Assembly (NCBI GenBank): GCA_020628755.1
Contig: JAHDEQ010000008.1
Coordinates: 27,027 to 34,046 of the forward strand
Length of the DNA: 7,020 nucleotides
Reading direction: 5' to 3'
Source of the DNA: Saprospiraceae bacterium
GTDB taxonomy: Bacteria > Bacteroidota > Bacteroidia > Chitinophagales > Saprospiraceae
The notes beneath the pieces are model-generated. The model saw only the letters and a program-made list of their open reading frames with translations. It did not search any database and was not told the DNA's origin. Shown here one piece after another: positions 1 to 5,701 of the stretch; the first letter of the stretch is position 1; each line of letters begins with the position of its first letter. The translations under genes and the position numbers were made by a program.

Positions 1-390
1 TTTGGCAATAATGATATGTCTAAAAACTGGACAGTTGATGATTTTGGCCCAATTTGGATTCCTAAAAAAGGCGAAACCGTCACACTCACTAAAGAAAACA
101 TCGAACAATTTCGACGTGTGATTTCAGTTTTTGAAGAAAATGATTTGGTCGAAAAGAATGGTAAATTTATCATAAACGGTCAAGAGACCAGTACATATAC
201 TTTCCAATTGGATTACTATTGGATGATGGGAGACAATCGCCACAATTCGGAAGATTCTCGTGTTTGGGGTTTTGTACCCGAAACCCATATCGTTGGTAAG
301 CCCCTCTTTATTTGGTTTAGCACCAAAGAAGGCAATATGTTTAATGGTATCAATTGGAGCCGTATTTTCTCCTCTGCCAATAAAATGTAG
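1..390 (+). CDS. lepB: Type I signal peptidase, C-terminal part (5' end outside window)
   Basis: This is the C-terminal 129 residues of a type I signal peptidase, the membrane-anchored serine protease (Ser/Lys dyad) that removes signal peptides from exported proteins on the outer face of the inner membrane. The key evidence is box E, MMGDNRHNSEDSRVWGFVPE (nt 223-282), followed by HIVGKPLFIWFS, the conserved C-terminal strand. The reading frame is open to base 1, so the ATG at 16 is internal and not a start. The catalytic Ser and Lys boxes lie upstream, outside the window, so activity cannot be judged. The usual Asp after GDNR is His here, which I believe is common in Bacteroidota homologues. 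The end, FNGINWSRIFSS, matches the family's usual Arg-rich C-terminus. The gene converges on the methyltransferase gene and a hairpin starts 8 nt after its stop. Family assignment is very secure. Confidence 0.95.
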   Translation, partial: FGNNDMSKNWTVDDFGPIWIPKKGETVTLTKENIEQFRRVISVFEENDLVEKNGKFIINGQETSTYTFQLDYYWMMGDNRHNSEDSRVWGFVPETHIVGKPLFIWFSTKEGNMFNGINWSRIFSSANKM

Positions 391-397
391 TTGACTG

Positions 398-448
398 TAC
401 CACGTACTTTAGTCTGTTTTGCTTCAAAACAGACTAAAGTACGTGGTA
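398..448. terminator. Perfect 23-bp inverted repeat, probable bidirectional terminator
   Basis: Bases 398-420 and 426-448 are exact reverse complements, separated by the 5-nt loop GCTTC. The hairpin lies between two convergent genes, 8 nt after the lepB stop and 15 nt beyond the methyltransferase stop on the other strand, which suits a shared terminator. Neither side has an immediate long U tract: the plus strand gives AAAAAATAATCG and only then six T. The stem is unusually long and perfect for a simple terminator, so a dispersed palindromic repeat used as a terminator is an alternative. Confidence 0.75.
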
Positions 449-463
449 AAAAATAATCGTTTT

Positions 464-994
464 TTAAAATTTGAGTTGCCTCAAACCCTCCCACAAAACA
501 ATGCCCGTACAAACCGAAACATTCAAGGAATGTTTCGTACCAAACTGAGGAATTTCTAAACATACATCTAGCAAGGGCAAGAGATTTTCGTGCAATCCTT
601 TGACTTCATTGCCCAATATCAGGGCATATTTTTCGCCCTTTTGAAAATGAAAATCTTGCAAGGCGACCGTTTGGTCGGTTTGTTCAACACCTACGATTTG
701 ATAATTTTGTTCTTTTAAATTGGAAACCGCTTGTACGACATCTTCGTGGTATTCCCAATCCACTGACTGAGAAGCACCAATTGCCGTTTTGAGGATTTCC
801 TTATGCGGCGGCTTTGCAGTGATACCGCAAAGCATAACTTTCTCTAAAGCAAAAGCATCGGCTGTACGAAACACCGAACCCACATTGAGTGCCGACCGAA
901 TATTGTCCAATACCACTACGATTGGTACTTTTTCGATTTGTTTAAACGAAGGAATATCTATTCGATTGAGTTCTTTAAGACTTAACTTTCGCAT
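464..994 (-). CDS. TrmH/SpoU-family RNA 2'-O-ribose methyltransferase
   Basis: A 176-residue SPOUT-class (trefoil-knot) methyltransferase, predicted to use S-adenosylmethionine to methylate a ribose 2'-OH in tRNA or rRNA in the cytoplasm. All three family motifs are visible: motif 1 LDNIRSALNVGSVFRTADAF (residues 29-48, with Asn31 and Arg43), motif 2 LILGNEVKGL (125-134, with Glu130) and motif 3 IPQFGTKHSLNVSVCTG (148-164, with Asn158). The KTAIGAS segment at 69-75 is also typical. The length is that of a minimal catalytic domain with only a short N-terminal extension, so there is no separate RNA-binding domain such as RlmB has. Members this small include tRNA Gm18 methyltransferases (TrmH), but substrate cannot be decided from sequence, so no symbol is given. 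The ATG start at 994 is the first in the frame, 28 nt from a promoter-like sequence, with no Shine-Dalgarno. It converges on lepB; the membrane-protein gene upstream in the same direction is 123 bp away. Confidence 0.93.
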   Translation of the reverse strand: MRKLSLKELNRIDIPSFKQIEKVPIVVVLDNIRSALNVGSVFRTADAFALEKVMLCGITAKPPHKEILKTAIGASQSVDWEYHEDVVQAVSNLKEQNYQIVGVEQTDQTVALQDFHFQKGEKYALILGNEVKGLHENLLPLLDVCLEIPQFGTKHSLNVSVCTGIVLWEGLRQLKF

Positions 995-1021
995 TATTTA
1001 ATTTTTCTTGATACTACAGTA

Positions 1022-1052
1022 CAAAGATTAGGTTTACTAAACTTCTTTCAAT
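1022..1052 (-). promoter_or_regulatory. Candidate Bacteroidota-type promoter for the methyltransferase gene
   Basis: Read on the minus strand, ATTG (1052-1049) is followed after 19 nt by AATCTTTG (1029-1022), close to the Bacteroidota consensus TTTG-N19/21-TAnnTTTG with one mismatch in each box. It would place transcription start near 1015, about 20 nt before the ATG at 994. The spacer contains a palindrome that is part of the inverted repeat at 1030-1112. This is a pattern match only. Confidence 0.45.
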
Positions 1053-1112
1053 TTGAAAGTAGTAGTTGGAGTTGTCATAAGGCTTCTTATCAAGAACAAG
1101 TTTAGTAAACCT
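1030..1112. repeat. 83-bp element with 15-bp perfect terminal inverted repeats
   Basis: AGGTTTACTAAACTT (1030-1044) is the exact reverse complement of AAGTTTAGTAAACCT (1098-1112). Each arm is itself an odd palindrome around GTTTA-N-TAAAC. Between the arms are two smaller hairpins: CTTTCA/TGAAAG (1045-1050 with 1054-1059) and ATAAG/CTTAT (1077-1081 with 1086-1090). It occupies most of the gap between the membrane-protein stop and the methyltransferase start. It could act as a terminator for the former, as a pair of operator sites for the latter, or be a small non-autonomous repeat. No flanking target-site duplication is evident. Confidence 0.6.
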
Positions 1113-1117
1113 CTGTC

Positions 1118-2554
1118 TTAATTTTTTGCGCCTATCATTTTCACCGTAGCGTCCTTTTTTTGAAATAAAATCACTTCTACAGGATAGCTTTTATATACTT
1201 TTAAAATTGTCCAATTTTTCTCCAATTCTTCAAAGTCTTTTTCATTAAAATCATTAAACACATTGGAATAAAAAATATATTTTTGCTGGTCAAAATCGTA
1301 GTCCACCAAGCCATCCGAAGTATCTTGGCAAGCAAGATACTTCATTGCGCCAATATTAGGAAAAGCCGTTCCAATTTGTTGAAAAGGAATTTCTTCCTTT
1401 TCAATAAAATCTAGCATTTTTTCTCTAAGTCCATAGTAAGGCAGGTGTCCCAATGTAGCATCCCAACCTTGTGCAATATGACGAGGATAGCACCACAAAT
1501 TTCCTGTAAGTAAAGCTGTTATTGCTATGACAAACAAGGTTTTAGCATATTTTATTTGAACAATCACATAAGCTACTAAAAAAGAAAAACTAATATAAAT
1601 CGGCAACAAATAACGATGCCCAGACAAGCCCTTGTACAACAAGGCCGTCGGACTCAAAACCAATAAAGAAAGGCAAAATAAGACCAACAATTTTCTAAAT
1701 AACTGGTCTTTCCATAAGACCTTGATTTTTTGCTGAAATAGGCCATAAAATAAGATTCCCCATAAAAAGAGATAAGCAAAATCCAGCATTCGCCATCCTA
1801 AAATAGCGACATTCTTTGCAAATCCAATCAGGTTTACTTGGGCAAAAGCATTTGCCCAGGGAGAGTCGGCATGGTGTCCTATCCAACCTGTTTTCACATA
1901 ATGATAAATCAAAAAAAGTAAAGCAAAAATACCTGATGGCACAAATGGCAAAGCCTTTTTTATCAAAAAGGCTAATTTTAAAAATAATTGTGATTCTTTT
2001 GCCTCGTCCCAATTTTCATACAAATAAAAGAGGTATATCAACACGACGACCATCATGCCTCGCATACTGGTCATAGCAAGTCCAAGACTTGCTATGGTGA
2101 GCAGTCCTAAAGCGTTTTTTTGCACCCCAAATATTCCCATCAAAAAGAAAAAAACGAGGACAATATCAGGACTCACCAAGACGGCTTGCCCCAACAAAAC
2201 AGGACTCGCCAAACAAAAAACTAAGAAAAAATGTAAATATTTTCGTGGAAACCAATGACTAGCAATTTTATAAAAGTAGTAAACCATACCACACAAAAAA
2301 GGAAGCATCATATAATGGCTCACCGCCAAAGACCGACCAAAAATTTGCCAGCAAATCGCCAACATCGCCCCAAAAACGGGCGGATGGCCACTATCTATTT
2401 CTATAGGCAAAATCCAGTTTTGGAAGCCATTTTCGTAAAAAAAGTGAGCGTGTTTACTTCCGAGTTGTATCGTGTCCCAAAAAAACACAAAATCACTCGA
2501 CCACCAAACAAGAAATAAAGAAGCTAAAAAATAAGGAAATAATTGCTTCAACAT
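1118..2554 (-). CDS. Polytopic membrane protein, probable GT-C (ArnT/PMT-like) glycosyltransferase
   Basis: A 478-residue integral membrane protein with roughly ten or more hydrophobic segments over residues 1-360 and a soluble C-terminal stretch (about 375-478). The N-terminal organisation fits GT-C glycosyltransferases (GT39/ArnT/PMT_2-like), which transfer a sugar from a polyprenyl-phosphate donor on the periplasmic side. After the first membrane segment comes an acidic loop residue in FFWDT (Asp27), then GHPPVFGAMLAICWQIFG (56-73), the characteristic His-Pro-Pro segment at the start of the next helix, and a second acidic residue in the SPD motif (Asp130) before another helix. Substrate and acceptor are unknown; lipid, glycan or protein glycosylation are all possible. 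The ATG at 2554 is followed directly by a hydrophobic helix and is a reasonable start; no clear ribosome-binding site or promoter was found. It lies 263 bp downstream of pyrG behind a hairpin-rich gap, so cotranscription is doubtful. The membrane-protein call is firm; the enzyme class is an inference from motifs. Confidence 0.75.
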   Translation of the reverse strand: MLKQLFPYFLASLFLVWWSSDFVFFWDTIQLGSKHAHFFYENGFQNWILPIEIDSGHPPVFGAMLAICWQIFGRSLAVSHYMMLPFLCGMVYYFYKIASHWFPRKYLHFFLVFCLASPVLLGQAVLVSPDIVLVFFFLMGIFGVQKNALGLLTIASLGLAMTSMRGMMVVVLIYLFYLYENWDEAKESQLFLKLAFLIKKALPFVPSGIFALLFLIYHYVKTGWIGHHADSPWANAFAQVNLIGFAKNVAILGWRMLDFAYLFLWGILFYGLFQQKIKVLWKDQLFRKLLVLFCLSLLVLSPTALLYKGLSGHRYLLPIYISFSFLVAYVIVQIKYAKTLFVIAITALLTGNLWCYPRHIAQGWDATLGHLPYYGLREKMLDFIEKEEIPFQQIGTAFPNIGAMKYLACQDTSDGLVDYDFDQQKYIFYSNVFNDFNEKDFEELEKNWTILKVYKSYPVEVILFQKKDATVKMIGAKN

Positions 2555-2571
2555 TGTTAGTATTAGTCAAA

Positions 2572-2644
2572 AAATTACTTCCCGACTTGACTTTCCGAGA
2601 GCCTTACCTACACAGGTGTAGTTTACCCACAAGTCGGGTAATTT
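2572..2644. repeat. 73-bp structured inverted-repeat element
   Basis: Outer arms AAATTA (2572-2577) and TAATTT (2639-2644) and inner arms CCCGACTTG (2581-2589) and CAAGTCGGG (2630-2638) are perfect complements, with only a 3-nt bulge (CTT, 2578-2580) between the two blocks. Inside is a smaller palindrome, CTACACAGGTGTAG (2608-2621). The element ends 18 bp upstream of the membrane-protein ATG, so it would lie in that gene's 5' leader if transcribed from further upstream. Its size and terminal symmetry resemble a non-autonomous palindromic repeat; a cis-regulatory RNA structure is the alternative. No known riboswitch class was recognised. Confidence 0.55.
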
Positions 2645-2653
2645 AGAAATTTA

Positions 2654-2721
2654 TGATGCCAGCGGCATCAAACTAGGTTTGAAATCAAGATTATGTTCAG
2701 TTTTCGACCTCAGCGAGGTCG
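2654..2721. repeat. Two short GC-rich hairpins sharing the same loop
   Basis: Hairpin one is TGATGCC-AGC-GGCATCA (2654-2670), hairpin two is CGACCTC-AGC-GAGGTCG (2705-2721). Both have 7-bp perfect stems and the identical 3-nt loop AGC (GCT on the minus strand). They stand out from the AT-rich surroundings. A third hairpin with nearly the same stem as the second follows at 2749-2763. They lie downstream of pyrG on its transcribed strand, without a following U tract on either strand, so they look more like repetitive palindromic units than simple terminators. Confidence 0.6.
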
Positions 2722-2748
2722 TATAACCAAGCTAAATTAGTTTCATGC

Positions 2749-2770
2749 GACCTCGATGAGGTCTTTTTTT
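2749..2770 (+). terminator. Terminator-like hairpin with T7 tract, oriented plus
   Basis: GACCTC (2749-2754) and GAGGTC (2758-2763) form a 6-bp GC-rich stem with loop GAT, followed at once by seven T (2764-2770). This is a classic intrinsic-terminator layout on the plus strand, yet the genes on both sides run on the minus strand and the nearest plus-strand gene to the left ends at 390. On the minus strand the same hairpin, 48 nt past the pyrG stop, is preceded by seven A and followed by no U tract. It may limit antisense transcription into pyrG or simply be a copy of the palindrome at 2705-2721. Confidence 0.5.
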
Positions 2771-2817
2771 AGCACACTTGTTTTATAAGATGAGGATAAT
2801 ACACCTATAAAGACAGA

Positions 2818-4467
2818 TTATTTCGTCGTTACTAAAGTAGTTTCTTTTTCATTGATACCATATTTTAGCAATTTGCACGTTTTGACAAAATCAACAAATA
2901 AAGGATGTGGATTTTCGACTGTACTTTTTAGCTCTGGATGAAATTGTACTCCAATAAACCAAGGATGACCTTTGAGTTCGACAATCTCTACTAAGCCCGA
3001 CTCAGGATTGATGCCCGAAGCCAAGAGACCAGCTTTTTCCATTTGTGTTAAGTAATCATTGTTGAACTCGTAACGATGGCGATGGCGTTCAAAAATTTCT
3101 GTTTTTTGATAGGCTTTATGTACTTTGGAGTTTGAGTTAATCGTACAAGCATAAGATCCTAATCGCATCGTACCACCTTTTTGGGTGATGTGCTTTTGGT
3201 CGGGCATCAAATCAATAATCGGATAAGGACTTTTCTCGTCCACCTCGGTAGAAGCTGCGCCTGACAAGAACATCACGTTGTTGGCAAATTCGACCACACA
3301 ACACTGCATCCCCAGACAAATTCCAAAGAATGGGATATTATTTTCACGCACATATTTGATGGCTTGCAATTTTCCTTCTACGCCTCGTTCTCCAAAACCT
3401 GGTGCCACTAAGATACCATCTAAATTTTCTAATTTTTTCTTGATGTTGTCAGGTGTAGTTTCCAAGTCTTCGGAATGAATCGGTACAACCACTACCCTAC
3501 ACTCGTTGGCTGCGCTGGCATGTATGAAGGATTCATAGATAGATTTGTAGGCATCGGGTAGTTCATTATATTTTCCCACTAAGCCAATCTGGACTTCATA
3601 CAAAGGATTTTTGAGTCGTCCCAAAAATGATTTCCAGCGTTTGAGGTCGGGTTCTCTGCGGTCTTTTAGACGTAGTTTGGTCAATACGGTCGAGTCCAAA
3701 TTTTCTTTGAGCATCAATAAGGGCACATCGTATATAGAGTCCGCATCCATTGCTTCGATAACCGAATTGGAGTCCACATTGCAAAAGAGAGCGAGTTTTC
3801 TTCGTATTGCTTTAGTTAGTGGCTTTTCGGTGCGACAAACCAAAATATCGGGCTGAATACCAGTTTGAAGCAATTCTTTAACAGAATGCTGTGTAGGCTT
3901 GGTTTTCAGTTCTTTAGCTGCTTTGAGATAAGGAATTAGCGTAAGGTGTATAACTAAACAATTGTCTGTTCCTAAGTCCCAACGCATTTGGCGCAAAGCC
4001 TCTAAGTAAGGAAGAGATTCAATGTCTCCTACTGTACCACCCAACTCAGTTATGACAATATCATAATTATTGGTTTGTCCCAACAATTGCGCTCGGCGTT
4101 TGATTTCGTCGGTGATATGCGGAATAACTTGAACCGTTTTTCCGAGATACTCCCCTTCTCGCTCTTTGTTGATAACAGTTTGATATATTTTACCTGTTGT
4201 CACATTATTGGCTTGCGAAGTCGGAATATTCAAAAAACGCTCATAATGTCCCAAATCAAGGTCTGTTTCGGCACCATCGTCGGTGACAAAACACTCGCCA
4301 TGTTCGTATGGATTAAGCGTTCCTGGATCCACATTGATATAAGGATCGAACTTTTGAATAGTTACTTTAAAACCTCTTGCTTGAAGCAATTTAGCAAGAG
4401 AAGCAGCAATGATTCCTTTGCCTAAAGAAGATGTTACGCCACCCGTAACAAAAATATACTTGGTCAT
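2818..4467 (-). CDS. pyrG: CTP synthase (glutamine-hydrolysing)
   Basis: Cytoplasmic enzyme that converts UTP, ATP and glutamine to CTP, the last step of de novo pyrimidine nucleotide synthesis. It is full length at 549 residues. The N-terminal synthetase domain (1 to about 270) begins TKYIFVTGGVTSSLGKG with the P-loop at 9-18, has the metal ligands Asp71 (DLDLGHYERF) and Glu141 (TELGGTVGDIES), and the UTP-binding KTKPTQHSVKEL (188-199). The C-terminal class I glutamine amidotransferase domain (about 290-535) has the oxyanion segment PGFGERG (356-362), nucleophile Cys384 in GICLGMQ, and His510/Glu512 in VQFHPE. All catalytic residues are present. The final 15 or so residues, after KLLKYG, are a variable tail. 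The ATG at 4467 gives the canonical family N-terminus and lies about 25 nt from a good promoter match. It is divergent from the MORN gene and followed by a hairpin-rich gap. Confidence 0.99.
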   Translation of the reverse strand: MTKYIFVTGGVTSSLGKGIIAASLAKLLQARGFKVTIQKFDPYINVDPGTLNPYEHGECFVTDDGAETDLDLGHYERFLNIPTSQANNVTTGKIYQTVINKEREGEYLGKTVQVIPHITDEIKRRAQLLGQTNNYDIVITELGGTVGDIESLPYLEALRQMRWDLGTDNCLVIHLTLIPYLKAAKELKTKPTQHSVKELLQTGIQPDILVCRTEKPLTKAIRRKLALFCNVDSNSVIEAMDADSIYDVPLLMLKENLDSTVLTKLRLKDRREPDLKRWKSFLGRLKNPLYEVQIGLVGKYNELPDAYKSIYESFIHASAANECRVVVVPIHSEDLETTPDNIKKKLENLDGILVAPGFGERGVEGKLQAIKYVRENNIPFFGICLGMQCCVVEFANNVMFLSGAASTEVDEKSPYPIIDLMPDQKHITQKGGTMRLGSYACTINSNSKVHKAYQKTEIFERHRHRYEFNNDYLTQMEKAGLLASGINPESGLVEIVELKGHPWFIGVQFHPELKSTVENPHPLFVDFVKTCKLLKYGINEKETTLVTTK

Positions 4468-4492
4468 AAAATGAAGGTTATGTTACGGAATG

Positions 4493-4521
4493 CAAAATTA
4501 GAAAAATAGCTGAGAAGCAAA
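4493..4521 (-). promoter_or_regulatory. Bacteroidota-type promoter for pyrG
   Basis: On the minus strand, TTTG (4521-4518) is followed after 17 nt by TAATTTTG (4500-4493), a perfect match to the TAnnTTTG element at -7 of Bacteroidota housekeeping promoters. The 17-nt spacer is at the short end of the reported range. Transcription would start near 4486, giving a leader of about 20 nt before the ATG at 4467, too short for an attenuator. The perfect -7 box and its placement make this the best-supported promoter in the window. Confidence 0.65.
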
Positions 4522-4595
4522 TACTTTATAGCCAAAAATAATTAAGAATACTTTAATTGAATTGTTAATTGGAATATTTCTTTTTGGTTTGATTA

Positions 4596-4655
4596 TTGTT
4601 ATAACAAGGTATAGACAAAAAGCAAACTCTTAAATTGTTGTATCCAACAATTTAA
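4596..4655. promoter_or_regulatory. Two palindromes in the pyrG/MORN divergent region (candidate operators)
   Basis: TTGTTATAACAA (4596-4607) is a perfect 12-bp palindrome. TTAAATTGTTG (4630-4640) and CAACAATTTAA (4645-4655) are perfect 11-bp arms around the loop TATC. Both are built on TTGTT/AACAA half-sites and lie 40-100 bp upstream of the MORN ATG at 4696, and behind the pyrG promoter. They could bind a regulator, or the second could form a hairpin in a MORN mRNA leader. No convincing TAnnTTTG promoter was found for the MORN gene. The palindromes are certain; the role is not. Confidence 0.4.
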
Positions 4656-4695
4656 AGCAATCGCATTTTATCCCCCAAAATAAATTCTGTACCCA

Positions 4696-5652
4696 ATGAA
4701 AAAGAGTTTTTTTGTTTTTCTAATCTGGTTTCCAGCTATTATATATGGAAATTCTATAGACTCCTTAAAAATAAAGGTCGCAAAAGATAATTCTTGCTCT
4801 AAAAAAGAAAAATATTGCAAAGGAAATAAGAATTATAAAAACGGCGATTTGTACGAGGGCGAGTTCAAATATGGTATTCCGCATGGTTGGGGTACGTTCA
4901 AATATGTTGATGGTAATATATACATTGGGGAGTTTTTGGATGGCTTGCGTCATGGTCATGGTCAACAAAATTTTAGCAAAGGAGACAATTACGCTGGTAG
5001 TTGGCGCAGTGGGAAAATTCATGGTAAAGGGGTTTATCTATGGAAAGATGGTTCAAAATATGTGGGCACTTTCTTTGATGGTGTGATGCAAGGCAAAGGC
5101 ATAATCACTATGATAAATGGTGAGAGTTATGATGGCGAATGGAAAAATGGTTTGGCCGATGGTGAAGGCGAATACAATAAGCCCGATGGAACTCGGTTTG
5201 TGGGTAAACACAAACAAGGCAAGCGAGATGGTTCAGGTGCGATTACTTTCCGAACGGGTGATGTTTTTATAGGAAAATGGAAAAATGGTCATACCAATAA
5301 GGAAGGAACGTTTCATTTTTCAAATGGTGATAAGTATGCTTGTATTTGGGAAAATGGCGAAATGGTAGGAGAAGCTACTTATGTCCTCAAAAATGGTAAA
5401 GAAATCACGGGCAATATACCTACAATAGAACGTGCCATCGAAAATGATGAAGAACTGGCAGAGTCTGTTGGCCCTAATTTAGGTGTTTCGTGGTATTATA
5501 TTGGTTTGGAGCAATTTGAATCGAATAAATACCATGCCGCTAAAGAGTCTTTTGAGTTGGCTCAAAAGTTTGTTGCACCTTCTTCTGATTTGAATAAATT
5601 GATTTATCAGCAAATGCAGTTGCTTGAAAAGAAATTGGAAGATTCTTTATAA
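4696..5652 (+). CDS. Exported MORN-repeat protein with C-terminal TPR-like segment
   Basis: A 318-residue protein with a signal peptide (MKKS, then a hydrophobic run to about residue 18, likely cut near YG-NS), so it should be exported to the periplasm or envelope. Residues 20-50 include Cys34 and Cys41, which could form a disulphide, and a truncated repeat-like segment ending KNYKNGD. Eight MORN repeats of exactly 23 residues follow, starting at Tyr53, 76, 99, 122, 145, Phe168, 191 and Tyr214, with consensus Y-x-G-x-W/F-x-x-G-x-x-x-G-x-G. The eighth is degenerate (YACIWENGEMVGEA). Residues 265-293 (SWYYIGLEQFESNKYHAAKE...) resemble one TPR hairpin, followed by a charged helix. MORN repeats form an extended beta-hairpin surface used in protein or lipid contact; no catalytic domain is visible and no specific function is assigned. 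The ATG at 4696 is the only start giving the signal peptide. A strong terminator begins right at the stop codon. Confidence 0.88.
   Translation: MKKSFFVFLIWFPAIIYGNSIDSLKIKVAKDNSCSKKEKYCKGNKNYKNGDLYEGEFKYGIPHGWGTFKYVDGNIYIGEFLDGLRHGHGQQNFSKGDNYAGSWRSGKIHGKGVYLWKDGSKYVGTFFDGVMQGKGIITMINGESYDGEWKNGLADGEGEYNKPDGTRFVGKHKQGKRDGSGAITFRTGDVFIGKWKNGHTNKEGTFHFSNGDKYACIWENGEMVGEATYVLKNGKEITGNIPTIERAIENDEELAESVGPNLGVSWYYIGLEQFESNKYHAAKESFELAQKFVAPSSDLNKLIYQQMQLLEKKLEDSL
4852..5403 (+). repeat. Eight in-phase 69-bp MORN-coding repeats
   Basis: The region encodes eight consecutive 23-residue MORN units (residues 53-236) with no insertion or deletion between units. The DNA copies have diverged, so this is protein-level repetition rather than a recent tandem expansion. 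Unit 6 has His in place of the aromatic Trp/Phe, unit 7 has Asn for the second Gly, and unit 8 has lost the third Gly position, so conservation declines toward the C-terminal end. Confidence 0.9.
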
Positions 5653-5700
5653 AAAACGCTTCCTTCAGCTAAGAAGCTGAAGGAAGCGTTTTCTTTTTGT
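5653..5700. terminator. Bidirectional intrinsic terminator (18-bp perfect stem)
   Basis: AAAACGCTTCCTTCAGCT (5653-5670) pairs perfectly with 5675-5692 around the loop AAGA. On the plus strand the stem ends in TTTT and continues CTTTTTGTTTT; on the minus strand it ends in six T. It sits exactly between the convergent MORN gene (stop 5650-5652) and the T9SS cargo gene (stop 5702-5704), serving both. Confidence 0.92.
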
Positions 5701-5701
5701 T

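Noticed and set aside
16..18. ATG at 16 as the lepB start
   Set aside because: The frame is open to base 1 and a 124-residue protein would lack the transmembrane anchor and catalytic Ser/Lys boxes.
216..563. 115-codon minus-strand open frame overlapping the lepB and methyltransferase ends
   Set aside because: It is antisense to the conserved signal peptidase box E and spans the terminator hairpin; its protein shows no recognisable domain.
1695..2518. Several open frames on both strands within the membrane-protein gene
   Set aside because: They are out-of-frame shadows of a continuous 478-codon membrane protein; the products are basic, low-complexity and lack domains.
2563..2577. Promoter for the membrane-protein gene (TAATTTTTTG on the minus strand)
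   Set aside because: The spacing inside the -7 box is two bases too long and no TTTG lies at the right distance upstream.
2555..2817. Riboswitch, tRNA or small RNA gene in the hairpin-rich gap
   Set aside because: No cloverleaf, conserved riboswitch core or promoter-terminator pair with consistent orientation could be assembled from the hairpins.
4075..4425. 116-codon plus-strand open frame inside pyrG
   Set aside because: It lies wholly antisense to the highly conserved synthetase domain of CTP synthase and has no coding features of its own.
4852..5403. Tandem DNA repeat or CRISPR-like array
   Set aside because: The 69-bp periodicity is that of diverged MORN codons; there are no identical direct repeats separated by unique spacers.
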